Below the pieces are notes generated by a model, which saw only the letters and a program-made list of their open reading frames with translations, had not been told where the DNA came from and made no database searches. From CBDFKV01 sp965249035 (GTDB lineage Bacteria; Pseudomonadota; Gammaproteobacteria; Arenicellales; Poriferihabitantaceae), in NCBI GenBank assembly GCA_965249035.1, contig CBDFKV010000006.1:558001-622000 (forward strand): 64,000 bases of DNA, written 5' to 3'. Of this stretch, positions 33,627 through 42,893 are shown piece after piece. The translations under genes and the position numbers were made by a program. Position 1 is the stretch's first letter, and every line of letters begins with the position of its first letter.

Positions 33627-34109
33627 ATGAACAAAATCACCTCCGTTATCAGTTGGATACTCTCGCTGTGGATCGCCAAGGTTTTTCTTGGCTCAATTCC
33701 ATTCAAATTCAGCGGCCACCCGATGACTACCCACATATTTACTACCATCGGTGATTGGATGGGTGGCTTCTTAGGTGATGCGTTTGGCGGCACATTTGGT
33801 GCCATAGGCCCCTATGTAATCGGCTCTTTTGAGTTACTGGCATCGATATTACTATTGTTGCCAGCAATTCTATGGCTATTGGGCAAGCTAAGCGCAGGTA
33901 CGCGAGTCAATCGTAGTCGTTGGCATTTAGCCGGCGGGGCCCTCGCCACCGCCTTGATGGCTGGCGCAAGTTTCTTCCATTTAGTGACACCACTCGGTGT
34001 TAATGTGGTTTTCGAAGGCCAATCTGACGGTGGTAGCTTATTCTACGCAGCAATCTCGGTAGTTATTTCAGGCATTATTTTAGTTTTGCTCAATCACAAA
34101 GCGGCATGA
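33627..34109 (+). CDS. DoxX-like membrane protein
   Basis: A 160-residue inner-membrane protein with four helices (about 6-22, 63-87, 105-125, 136-155). The pattern LSLWIAKVFLGSIPFKFSGHP, then GSFELLASILLLLPAILWLLG matches the DoxX/DoxD-like group. In the family, members are linked to sulfur or oxygen-stress handling, but no function can be assigned here. It follows the YHS gene. Confidence 0.7.
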   Translation: MNKITSVISWILSLWIAKVFLGSIPFKFSGHPMTTHIFTTIGDWMGGFLGDAFGGTFGAIGPYVIGSFELLASILLLLPAILWLLGKLSAGTRVNRSRWHLAGGALATALMAGASFFHLVTPLGVNVVFEGQSDGGSLFYAAISVVISGIILVLLNHKAA

Positions 34110-34211
34110 ATCGGAGCTTAGTGTGGAGGCCCAAAAAACCACTCAATGCTATAATTTGGCTCTATTTGTAACTGCTGACCCCAGTCCAATTGGCGGGCTA
34201 TTGATCAGCCA

Positions 34212-35057
34212 ATGCCAACCCGATATAGCTTTGCCATGCCTACACCGATGAATGCGATGTATACACCAAGAATGGTAACGGCTTACATCCTTTCTTGTAT
34301 ACGTATAGGCGTCAAGCCTTGGCAGTATTTTCAGCTGAATTCTAGCTATTTCAACGATGCCAAACGGATTTATTCCAAGCTCGACATAGACCAATACATC
34401 CCCGACCAGTGGCGTTTGCAACAATCTTTAATCGATGACGTCGACCCACTGGACTTCCCGGTGTTTATCAAACCTGAGTGGGGCCAAAATTCCTATGGAA
34501 TCCAGCGCATCGACAACCGCAATGAATTCGACGCCTTGGATATTGACTCGCTTAAAGGAGACACGCTGGTGCAACAAGCCGCGCCAGGCAAGCACGAGTA
34601 TGAAATCTTTTATATCCGCAGCGTCGATCATAACCAGCCTGCAGTTTTGAAGGTGATTGAAACCAAAAATGATCAATCTTCTGCTTATCCAATCAACGGC
34701 ATTTTCAATCCCAACACTTATTATTTCGATCGTTCCGATGGGCTAACCGAGTCTGAGTTAGAAAATATTTGGTCAATGCTGGGAAAAATCGGTCACTTTC
34801 GCTTTGCGCGCGTGTGCTTAAGGGCAGATTCGATGGCAGCGTTCCTAGCGAGCGCATTCCATATCGTCGAAATCAACCTATTCGCGCCGATGCCTCTGAA
34901 CCTGCTGGCAAGAAATGCTTCACCGGAAATTAATAGCGCTTTTATTCGCCAAGCAATGCGGGCGCTGGCAAGAATCACCAAGACCATCCCCCGGGAACAA
35001 AAATCAAAAAACGTCTTTCGTAATACCATTGCCATGCACTATAAAGTCAAACCATGA
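34212..35057 (+). CDS. ATP-grasp family protein A
   Basis: A 281-residue protein. The ATP-grasp signs are the Lys-bearing strand DFPVFIKPEWGQNSYGI (about residues 80-96), a middle strand with DTLVQQAAPGKHEYEIFYI, and the Mg-binding strand AFHIVEINLFAPMPLNLL near residue 225 (Glu, Asn). It is shorter than most ATP-grasp ligases and its first ATG is uncertain; in-frame ATGs at 34248, 34257 and 34272 exist and no clear ribosome site is seen. Its stop overlaps the next ATP-grasp gene (ATGA, 35054-35057). Product and substrate are unknown. Confidence 0.72.
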   Translation: MPTRYSFAMPTPMNAMYTPRMVTAYILSCIRIGVKPWQYFQLNSSYFNDAKRIYSKLDIDQYIPDQWRLQQSLIDDVDPLDFPVFIKPEWGQNSYGIQRIDNRNEFDALDIDSLKGDTLVQQAAPGKHEYEIFYIRSVDHNQPAVLKVIETKNDQSSAYPINGIFNPNTYYFDRSDGLTESELENIWSMLGKIGHFRFARVCLRADSMAAFLASAFHIVEINLFAPMPLNLLARNASPEINSAFIRQAMRALARITKTIPREQKSKNVFRNTIAMHYKVKP

Positions 35058-35961
35058 AAGCACTCAAAAAATGGCTGTACAGCTGGATCGAAAAAACCTT
35101 CATGGATGGCTGCAGCAACTACAACTCGCTTAAGGTACGAAAGAGCTGCCGTAGCAAGCTGCAAGCGCGCTCCAAGTTTGAGCAACACAACATCCCACAC
35201 GCCAAAGGTCGTCTGTTTATCGCCCCCTGGACAGCACACCAATTTGCCAAACAACACGGTTTTCCACTGGTAATCAAACCTAATGTCAGCGGCTATTCGC
35301 GGGGCAGTCATTTCCCAATCACCAACTACAAACAGCTTTGGAAAGCAGCCCTTCTAGTAAAAGTCTGGTGGCCGACCTCTATCGTTGAGCAATATCTTAA
35401 AGGTAAGAATTACCGCGTAGTCGTGATTGACGGCAAGATTATGTCGGTCATCCAGCGCTATGCCGCTTTTGTCACGGGTGATGGCGAACACAACGTCGCT
35501 CTACTCATTGAACAAGAAAACGCCACTCGCAAGACCATGGGGTTGTATCCCACCATGTACCCCATCGCCAGCAGTGGCCGACAATTGAGCATTTAGCGGC
35601 ACAAGGCTTGACCTTGGAAAGCGTGCCTCCCCAAGGTGAATGTATCGACGTGCACCATAAAGTCGCGCTGATGACTGGCGGCATTGTCGAAACCATTTCT
35701 CAAGATTTAGTTACCGACAAAAATAAAGCACTCTTTTTAAAAGTACTGGATCTTTTTGACGCCAATATTTTTGGGATCGATATCATCATGGAGCAGGGCA
35801 TCGATGTCGACTACGACCAACAGAAATGTATTATGCTGGAAGTCAACTCCCGCCCTTATTTAAAAATGCACGACTACCCACGCTACGGAGAAAAACCCGA
35901 CTTAAGTGCCCATTACGAATCTCTAGACCAGCTCTCCGTTAGTGATCGCGATATTTTCTGA
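35054..35961 (+). pseudogene. ATP-grasp ligase B (cyanophycin-synthetase-like), frameshifted
   Basis: Two frames form one ATP-grasp protein. The first (35054-35596) has LQARSKFEQHNIPHAKGRLF, GFPLVIKPNVSGYSRGSHF with the ATP Lys, SIVEQYLKGKNYRVVVIDGK and FVTGDGEHNV. The second, open from about 35580 to 35961, gives TIEHLAAQGLTLESVPPQG, VLDLFDANIFGIDIIME and CIMLEVNSRPYLKMHDYP with the Mg-binding Glu and Asn. One base is missing near 35565-35585, a shift into the -1 frame. It may be a true lesion, a sequencing error or frameshifting; no obvious slippery heptamer is seen. It overlaps the carrier gene by 20 bases. Confidence 0.75.
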
Positions 35962-37156
35962 GCGCAGACCTGCCTCCTCGGTGTTTTACAGCTATCTCAG
36001 CCTGCATTCACTGCTGATCGGTCTGTTCCCGTTCTTTATTCCTGTTTATTTGTGGCGAAACGAATACAGCCTCAGCAGCATTTCCCTTTATATCTCGCTC
36101 TCCGGCGCGGGCTTTTGTGCCGCACTGTGGCTGTGGGATCGATGGCGTAAAACAGCCCGTCTTAACACGCTGATCGGGATCTCGTTTGCACTCGAGTCTA
36201 TACTACTCAGCTCCGTTTTCTTGCAAGCCGATATTGCGTTTCTGCCATTAATGGCACTCCTCTACGGCCTCTACAATTGCTTTTTCTGGATCACCAATCG
36301 CGCCCTATTTCTGGAAATTATTGATACCAGTAATTCTGGAAAGAAATACGGCAACCTACAAATCGCTGTCGTCATTATGCTAAAAATTGGCGTGTTTGCC
36401 GGCGGAATATTGCTTGAAAAATATGGATTCACCTCAGTCTATCTCATCTCAATCATCATCACTCTAGCAAGTGCCATTGGCTTTGCACGCCTCAACAAAA
36501 GCATTCAATTCAGCCCGCAGCTACGTCAAAGCCCGCCGATATCATTGCCTGATTTGATGCAGTTTAAAGACGCGCTACACTCTCGCAGAATATTTTTACT
36601 CGATGGTTTGTTTTTATTTCTAGAAAGCTATTTTTGGGTGATTTCCCTGTTTTTGCTCGCCCACGAAAGTTTTTGGCAGCTGGGTATTTTGGTCATCGTT
36701 TTAGGGATTACCTTTAGCGGGTTGTTTTTCTTTATTCGCAGCACCATCGACCGCCTCTCCCGGCAAACGGTTTACCTCACCGCCACCTTACTTTACATCC
36801 TGTCCTGGATATTGCGCGCCACCCTCAGCGACCAATTACCGATGCTATTCTTATTCCTGCTGTTAGTGCTGATTACCTTTTGCACTTCCTTTTTTCGTCT
36901 CAGTTTTAACAAACGTTTTTTCGATAACGCGCTTGAAACCAGCGGTCACCGCTACTTAATCATCAAAAGTTATTACTCACAATTCATCATCGCTATTGGG
37001 TATTTCGCAATCGCTGTCTTGCTGAACCAGTTTGCTGATCCACCTACTGCTTTGCGTGCCATCTATGCAGGCGCGGCCGTGTTGGCGATGGGCTATTTTT
37101 GGTACGGCTTTCATCCACCAGCTACGACCTCATTGGGCGAGGCGAACAGTAATTAG
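35942..37156 (+). CDS. MFS-like membrane transporter
   Basis: A 404-residue protein with about twelve hydrophobic helices. It has the N-terminal LHSLLIGLFPFFIPVYLWRN, a GLYNCFFWITNRALFLEI stretch, and the pattern KIGVFAGGILLEKYGFTSVYLIS, like the fourth-fifth helix region of MFS carriers. It overlaps the end of the upstream ATP-grasp gene by 20 bases, so it is cotranscribed and possibly coupled. It may export the product of the two ligases; this is inference from position alone. Confidence 0.8.
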   Translation: MIAIFSERRPASSVFYSYLSLHSLLIGLFPFFIPVYLWRNEYSLSSISLYISLSGAGFCAALWLWDRWRKTARLNTLIGISFALESILLSSVFLQADIAFLPLMALLYGLYNCFFWITNRALFLEIIDTSNSGKKYGNLQIAVVIMLKIGVFAGGILLEKYGFTSVYLISIIITLASAIGFARLNKSIQFSPQLRQSPPISLPDLMQFKDALHSRRIFLLDGLFLFLESYFWVISLFLLAHESFWQLGILVIVLGITFSGLFFFIRSTIDRLSRQTVYLTATLLYILSWILRATLSDQLPMLFLFLLLVLITFCTSFFRLSFNKRFFDNALETSGHRYLIIKSYYSQFIIAIGYFAIAVLLNQFADPPTALRAIYAGAAVLAMGYFWYGFHPPATTSLGEANSN

Positions 37157-37218
37157 CCCCTCCAATACCGCATCGATAATCCGGTAAGATCCGCATAACA
37201 TCGCTTTGCCTTTCCTCC

Positions 37219-40200
37219 TTGCAATGCATACAATCGCGCCTTCAATTTTTCAGCTCCATTAACGCTGTGGCCTTTATCCTCACGCCCGAACTGCCTACCG
37301 CTATCGACAAACCTATCCGTTGGGGTGGGATGCACGGTGCGGCGTTAGGACTTGCTATAGCCGAGGCCGCGCGACAGCATGAAGGCGTTATCTGTGTCGC
37401 CATTTCTAACCCGCGTCAATTACAAATTCTTGAGCAAGAATTGCGCTTTTTCCTGGCTGACAGCCAAGACGAGATTGGCGTTCACGTATTTCCTGATTGG
37501 GAAACGCTGGCTTACGATATTTTCTCGCCGCATCAGGAAATCATCTCCAGCAGGCTACGCTTGTTGGCAAATCTGCCCAACCTGAAGCGCGGGATTATCA
37601 TCACCGCCACCAATGATTTGCTGCAACGCTTACCGCCAGTGGACTATGTCTTAGGACACAGTTTTAGCTTAAGTATCGGTGAGCGAATTGATATCGAGGC
37701 GCTGCGCCACCGGCTGCAATACGTGGGCTACCACGCGGTCAACCAAGTATTGACCCAGGGTGAGTTTGCCGTACGCGGCGGCATCGTTGATGTATTCCCC
37801 ATGGGAACCCACTCGCCATTTCGGCTAGACTTGTTTGACGACGAAATTGAAACCATTCGGTTTTTTGACCCTGATACGCAAAAATCGATCCGAGAAACTG
37901 ACCAAATCGAGCTGCTACCAGCACGCGAAGTGCCGCTGACTGAAGACGGTATCCGCCACTTTCGACAAGCATTTCGAGCGGTATTTGAAGGTGATCCTTC
38001 AAGACAATTAATTTACGAAGAGGTTAGCAATGGTATTGCACCGCCGGGCATAGAATACTATTTGCCGCTGTTTTTCTCGCACACTGCGAGCTTATTTGAT
38101 TATCTGCCCACCGACTCAGTGGTGGTGTTAGAAGGCGGTCATCAAGATTACGTCAGCACCACCTTGGCGGACATTAAAAGCCGCTATCTGGCACGCAACA
38201 CTGACCCTGACCGACAGATATTACCACCAACACATTTGTTTCAAACTCAGGAAGAATACAGCCAAAACCTAAAGCAGCATCGCGTCGTTACCCATTTCAC
38301 CTCGACCCGAAAGAACGTCAATTGGTCAGCACCGAGTTTGCCGCCCAAAGACTACCCTGTTGACAGTAAATCCGAACGACCGTATCAAGCATTGGCTGAT
38401 CACCTGCAAAAACAAAAGGCACCCACCCTGCTGGCAGTTGAAACCGCTGGCCGTCGTGAAGCCTTGGAAGGCACGCTGCGTGAATACAACATCGAGCTTG
38501 AACACGTCGCTACCTGGCACGAATTTGTCAATCAGACCACTCAATACGGAATCACCGTCGCTCCGTTAGAACGCAGCATGCGTCTAGGCAATCAAGTGCT
38601 GGAATTAATCACTGAAAACCAGCTATATGGTGACCGCGTATTCCAACGCAGACAGCGCCAGAATAAAGGTGCCAGCCAAGACCCTGAAGCCATCATTCGC
38701 TCATTGGCTGAATTGCAACTCGGTGCACCGGTGGTTCATATCGATCATGGGGTCGGCCGTTATCAAGGTTTGCAATTATTAACGCTGGCGGACTTTGAAG
38801 AAGAGTTCTTAACGATTGAATATCAGGGTAACGATAAGCTGTACGTGCCGATTCAGTCATTAAACCTGATTAGCCGCTTTGTCGGCGGTGATCCGGAGCT
38901 AGCGCCCATACATAAGCTGGGCAGCCCACAGTGGGAACGTGCCAAAGCCAAGGCCCGCGAAAAATCCTACGATGTCGCCGCCGAATTGCTCGACATCGAA
39001 GCTGCGCGCAATGCCCGTAAAGGCTTCGCGTTTAAAATACCAAAACGGGCCTATCGTGATTTTTGCGATAAGTTCCCGTTTGAAGAAACCCCGGATCAAA
39101 GCCGAGCAATTGACGAGGTTTTGGCTGATTTGGCCAAACCCGACCCCATGGATCGACTGGTTTGTGGTGACGTTGGCTTTGGTAAAACCGAAGTTGCGCT
39201 GCGTGCCGCCTTTGTTGCGGTCTATAACAAAAAACAAGTCGTGATTCTGGTGCCCACCACCCTACTCGCGCAGCAGCATTATGAGTCGTTTCAAGATCGC
39301 TTTGCCGACACCGCTATTTCGGTTGAAATGCTGTCGCGCTTTACGGCGAACAAAGAGGCCACTTCATTAGTCAAACGATTCAAAGAGGGCTATCCGGATA
39401 TCGTTATTGGCACTCATCGCCTCATACAGAAAGACATTCAGTTTAAACGGCTGGGCTTATTGATCATCGATGAAGAGCATCGTTTTGGCGTGCGCCAAAA
39501 AGAAACGCTCAAGAAGCTACGTAAACAAGTCGATATTCTGACACTTACCGCCACTCCCATCCCCCGAACGCTGAACATGACCATGTCGGGTTTACGTGAG
39601 ATTTCAATCATCGCCACCCCACCCGAGCACCGCTTGGCGATCAAAACCTTTGTGCTGGATAAGAATGACGCCATCGTCCGCGAAGCTGCGCTGCGCGAAA
39701 TTCATCGTGGTGGACAGATGTATTACGTCCATAACGAAGTCAAAACTATTCAGCGCGTAGCTGAAGATTTGGCTGAGCTCATTCCAGAAGCGAAGGTCGC
39801 GTTTGCTCACGGACAAATGAGCGAGCTACAGCTTGAACACGTTATGCGCGACTTTTATCACCAGAAATTCAACATCCTGGTAGCCACCACCATTATCGAA
39901 TCGGGGATTGACGTACCCTCGGCCAATACGATTGTCCTAAATCGCGCGGATAAGTTTGGCCTAGCTCAGATGCATCAATTACGCGGCCGGGTTGGGCGCT
40001 CGCATCATCAAGCCTTTGCCTATTTAATGATCCCAAGCCGCAAGAGCATTACCAACGATGCCAGAAAGCGTCTGGATGCCATCGAACAGCTTGAGGATTT
40101 GGGCGCGGGTTTTGCGCTGGCCTCACACGACCTCGAAATCCGTGGTGCGGGCGAGTTACTCGGTGAAACCCAAAGTGGTTTAATCGATGACATTGGCTTT

Positions 40201-40737
40201 ACCCTATACGTCGACTATCTAGAGCGCGCGATTAAGGCGATCAAACAGAATATTGATCACCCAGATATTGAAGCAGTTGCCGAACCCATACCGCAGACTG
40301 AGGTAGCTATGGGCGCACCCGCGCTGTTACCGCACGACTTCCTGCCCGACGTTCACTTACGCTTAGTGATGTACAAACGCATTGCCAGCGCCGCTGACTT
40401 GGATGAATTAAAAGAATTGGAGATAGAGACCATCGACCGCTTTGGTCTGTTACCAGAACCGGCTAAATATCTGTTCCGCTCGACCGTGATCAAGCTCAAA
40501 GCCAGCCCGCTCGGCATCAAGAAAATTGATATGGACGAAGACGGTGGAACCATCGAATTTGTACATGAACCACCCATTGATATTAGTGAAATCATCGCTT
40601 TGGTGCAGCAAAATCCCAGTAGGTATCGACTCAGTGGCCCCCATCAACTGACCATCAACCAAGAATTTGAGACAGTCGAGCCGCGCTTTATGCTGGTCGA
40701 GCAATTAATCCGTACGTTTCAAGCCGGTATCGACTAG
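37219..40737 (+). CDS. mfd: Transcription-repair coupling factor
   Basis: Removes stalled RNA polymerase and recruits UvrA. The 1172-residue frame has the UvrB-homology module (about 1-340, GEFAVRGGIVDVFPMGTHS), the RNA polymerase interaction domain (about 490-570, VHIDHGVGRYQGL), and the RecG-like translocase: Walker A GDVGFGKTEVALRAAF, DEEH box LIIDEEHRFGVRQKE, TLTATPIPRTLNM, then HQLRGRVGRSHHQAFAYL and the C-terminal TRCF domain. The N-terminal start is unsure: TTG at 37219 is the longest, while GTG at 37267 lies nearer the conserved LPTAIDKPIRWGG. Confidence 0.97.
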   Translation: MQCIQSRLQFFSSINAVAFILTPELPTAIDKPIRWGGMHGAALGLAIAEAARQHEGVICVAISNPRQLQILEQELRFFLADSQDEIGVHVFPDWETLAYDIFSPHQEIISSRLRLLANLPNLKRGIIITATNDLLQRLPPVDYVLGHSFSLSIGERIDIEALRHRLQYVGYHAVNQVLTQGEFAVRGGIVDVFPMGTHSPFRLDLFDDEIETIRFFDPDTQKSIRETDQIELLPAREVPLTEDGIRHFRQAFRAVFEGDPSRQLIYEEVSNGIAPPGIEYYLPLFFSHTASLFDYLPTDSVVVLEGGHQDYVSTTLADIKSRYLARNTDPDRQILPPTHLFQTQEEYSQNLKQHRVVTHFTSTRKNVNWSAPSLPPKDYPVDSKSERPYQALADHLQKQKAPTLLAVETAGRREALEGTLREYNIELEHVATWHEFVNQTTQYGITVAPLERSMRLGNQVLELITENQLYGDRVFQRRQRQNKGASQDPEAIIRSLAELQLGAPVVHIDHGVGRYQGLQLLTLADFEEEFLTIEYQGNDKLYVPIQSLNLISRFVGGDPELAPIHKLGSPQWERAKAKAREKSYDVAAELLDIEAARNARKGFAFKIPKRAYRDFCDKFPFEETPDQSRAIDEVLADLAKPDPMDRLVCGDVGFGKTEVALRAAFVAVYNKKQVVILVPTTLLAQQHYESFQDRFADTAISVEMLSRFTANKEATSLVKRFKEGYPDIVIGTHRLIQKDIQFKRLGLLIIDEEHRFGVRQKETLKKLRKQVDILTLTATPIPRTLNMTMSGLREISIIATPPEHRLAIKTFVLDKNDAIVREAALREIHRGGQMYYVHNEVKTIQRVAEDLAELIPEAKVAFAHGQMSELQLEHVMRDFYHQKFNILVATTIIESGIDVPSANTIVLNRADKFGLAQMHQLRGRVGRSHHQAFAYLMIPSRKSITNDARKRLDAIEQLEDLGAGFALASHDLEIRGAGELLGETQSGLIDDIGFTLYVDYLERAIKAIKQNIDHPDIEAVAEPIPQTEVAMGAPALLPHDFLPDVHLRLVMYKRIASAADLDELKELEIETIDRFGLLPEPAKYLFRSTVIKLKASPLGIKKIDMDEDGGTIEFVHEPPIDISEIIALVQQNPSRYRLSGPHQLTINQEFETVEPRFMLVEQLIRTFQAGID

Positions 40738-40841
40738 CCATTTGGACGCAGGCTTTAATCCGCTGGCACCTAGAGCGACTTTGTTGTACGGTTCCCCACT
40801 CAACCAATGGAGACAAGAGTCTTAAGACACATAGATACGCC

Positions 40842-41402
40842 ATGTTTACAGCCCTATTTCATTCAAAAATAAATACTTACCACGGCAAGCTAAACATGGC
40901 TTGCCTAATTGCTCTAAGCGCAATGCTGTTCATCAGCGGAAACGCGATGGCGAGAACCTACCAAGTTGAGATGATCGTTTTCAGCAATGAAGGCACCAAT
41001 AGCGCAGAAGCAACGCCTGCCAATGCAGAGCAGCAGTCGCGAGAAATCAGCGCGCTGATCGCCAATGCCCGCCATAACGGCCAGCCGGGGCTTGGGGTGC
41101 TCGGGGGTATCCGCAATACACTCGCGACGTCCTCCCAGCATCGCATCTTGCAATCGATGAGTTGGACACAACGACAAGCGGGTTATGCCAGCTCACCGTT
41201 AGTGGCGGTTTCTAGCAGCGGTAACGGACTCGACGGGGTGGTACGTGTGTATGCGCCGAATTTGCTGTTTGCCGAGCTAAACTTGCGCTTCCGAGGTCAA
41301 GGACTGACATTCTTGCGCGAACAACGTCGTCTCAAGCTAAAAGAAATCCACTATTTTGATCATCCGCACTTCGGTGTTATTTTGACGGTTCGACCGATTT
41401 AG
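40842..41402 (+). CDS. CsiV-like envelope protein
   Basis: A 186-residue exported protein: signal-like helix (about 18-37, ending ISGNAMARTYQVEMIVF) then a domain with YQVEMIVFSNEG, VRVYAPNLLFAELNLRFRG, EIHYFDHPHFGVILTVRP. The repeated YxVEMIVF opening and DHPxFGVIxxVxP ending match the CsiV family, peptidoglycan-binding proteins of the Pseudomonas/Vibrio cell envelope, which are often next to mfd. The long N-terminus is partly uncertain; ATG at 40896 is an alternative start. Confidence 0.82.
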   Translation: MFTALFHSKINTYHGKLNMACLIALSAMLFISGNAMARTYQVEMIVFSNEGTNSAEATPANAEQQSREISALIANARHNGQPGLGVLGGIRNTLATSSQHRILQSMSWTQRQAGYASSPLVAVSSSGNGLDGVVRVYAPNLLFAELNLRFRGQGLTFLREQRRLKLKEIHYFDHPHFGVILTVRPI

Positions 41403-41708
41403 ACCGTTCCCCTGGTGGCTCTTACTGGCGGATCCTAGGCTTCATCATATCTAGAAATCTGATAAATCTCACTCTGATTTCTACAATATTTTCTGATTAC
41501 TAACATGCAATTGTAGCTATATCTAACTGATATACAACCAATAGTTGTTTCTTTATAAGCATATCATAATATTTATATAAACAGGCCTTGCGCATATTAT
41601 TATTTACTAATATACTAATCGCCATTGAAGTCATGACCATCTGACTCAACCGGATTATTTATTAACACTTGCTCTAAGCAAACCCACACACAACAGAGAG
41701 ATAGAGAT
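41403..41708. other. AT-rich intergenic region before the repeat-protein gene
   Basis: About 300 bp, clearly richer in A and T than the surroundings, with runs such as tatata and ttatttact. No open frame, tRNA or clear hairpin terminator is seen. AGAGAGATAGAGAT just before the ATG at 41709 can serve as ribosome site. It probably holds the promoter of the repeat-protein gene. Confidence 0.5.
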
Positions 41709-42686
41709 ATGCACATCAAAAAAATCGTAATCGCACTGGCCGTTGTTTCAGCTACTTCTGCTCAAGCAGATTGGAACATGCCTTTTTCAAACGGCAACAA
41801 TGATAACTGGGACATGCCCTTCTTTGGCGACAATAACCGCTGGGATGACAATGATTGGGACATGCCTTTTTTCGGCGACAACAACGGTAGCAGCAATGGC
41901 CGAGGTAAGGGTCGTGGTTCCATGAACTTCGCGATGAATCTTGATGGCGATATGGACGGAAACAGTGACTATCGAAACGGCGATGACTGGGACGGTAATG
42001 GCCGTGGTCGCGGACGTGGAAATGGCTCGTTTGGCTTTAACATGAACGCCGATATGGATACCGACATGGATAGCGATTGGGATGGCGGAAATAACTACCG
42101 TCACGCACCTCGCGGCTATTACAGAAACGCACCAGCACAAGCTTATGCCGCACCAGAAGCCGAAATTGAAACCCAAACTGCTGAGGTTGCAGCACCTGCC
42201 GTAGAAGGCCAAGCGCCCATCGCTAAGCCGCAAGCACGCCAGCAATCATCAGCACCACGCTATCAGCGCCGTTATTATCAAGGGGACGACCGATTTGCTG
42301 GCAACGGCCGTGGCCGAGGTAATGGTAATGGTTCATTCGGTTTTAATATGAATTCTGACTTTGATGGCGATTTTGATGGTAATAGCGATTATCGCAACGG
42401 TGACGATTGGGACAGTAATGGCCGTGGTCGTGGACGTGGAAATGGCTCGTTTGGCTTTAACATGAACGCCGATATGGATAGTGATTTCGATAGCAACTGG
42501 GATAACGATCACTATCGTTCAGGTTATCCAGCACCACGCCACTATCAAGCCGCACCCGTTTCTGCTGAAAAAGAAGGCTGCATCAAGCCTGAGCAAGCTG
42601 CCGAAGTAACCACTGCAACCACTCAAAGCGAAGCAACTATTACTGCATCTGCACCAAAGGCTGAAGCTAAGGTTAGCGTACAGTAA
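41709..42686 (+). CDS. Secreted Asp/Asn/Gly-rich repeat protein, sulfur-globule-protein-like
   Basis: A 325-residue low-complexity protein. A signal peptide (about 1-20, ending AQA) leads into short repeats DWDMPFFGDNN (three times, about residues 22-60), then units of GRGRGRGNGSFGFNMN with MDSD or DGD tails (about 67-130 and 200-265), separated by a Pro/Ala/Gln/Tyr linker (about 135-195). The protein ends in an Ala/Glu/Thr tail with a single Cys-containing CIKPEQ segment. Signal peptide plus Trp/Met/Pro and Gly/Asn repeats recalls sulfur-globule envelope proteins. Homology is not proven; it could be another extracellular matrix or Ca-binding protein. Confidence 0.75.
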   Translation: MHIKKIVIALAVVSATSAQADWNMPFSNGNNDNWDMPFFGDNNRWDDNDWDMPFFGDNNGSSNGRGKGRGSMNFAMNLDGDMDGNSDYRNGDDWDGNGRGRGRGNGSFGFNMNADMDTDMDSDWDGGNNYRHAPRGYYRNAPAQAYAAPEAEIETQTAEVAAPAVEGQAPIAKPQARQQSSAPRYQRRYYQGDDRFAGNGRGRGNGNGSFGFNMNSDFDGDFDGNSDYRNGDDWDSNGRGRGRGNGSFGFNMNADMDSDFDSNWDNDHYRSGYPAPRHYQAAPVSAEKEGCIKPEQAAEVTTATTQSEATITASAPKAEAKVSVQ

Positions 42687-42774
42687 AGATGAAGCCTGTT
42701 AGGTAAGCCCCTAATATTAAGGGGTTTGCCGCAGACAAGCACTAACGCCCTTACCTCCTCTTGGGCAACACGTT

Positions 42775-42803
42775 TGGCACCTTAACGGGTGCCATTTTTT
42801 ATT
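42775..42803 (+). terminator. Rho-independent terminator of the repeat-protein gene
   Basis: TGGCACC(42775-42781) pairs with GGTGCCA(42788-42794) around a 6-base loop and is followed by six T (42795-42800). It lies about 90 bases after the repeat-protein stop. Confidence 0.85.
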
Positions 42804-42893
42804 TCCAATCACGCACTTCATAATGGCTTTACGGTTGGCTTTATGCTGCCAGCTGGTTACACTCACGTGCTTTAGCATTGAGCTTATTGTCCC

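Noticed and set aside
34110..34211. Looked for a ribosomal precursor peptide before the ATP-grasp pair
   Set aside because: Only stop-rich frames and no ribosome site; no short peptide with a leader/core pattern is seen.
37153..37335. A 60-codon minus-strand frame between the carrier gene and mfd
   Set aside because: It overlaps the start of mfd and shows no features of a gene.
41787..42245. A 152-codon minus-strand frame rich in Val/Ile/Ala
   Set aside because: It is the antisense of the Asp/Asn-rich repeat gene; the bias of the repeats keeps the opposite strand open.
41709..42686. Regular repeats that could suggest a CRISPR array
   Set aside because: Repeats are in frame with a protein, of unequal length and spaced by coding sequence, without spacer-repeat alternation.
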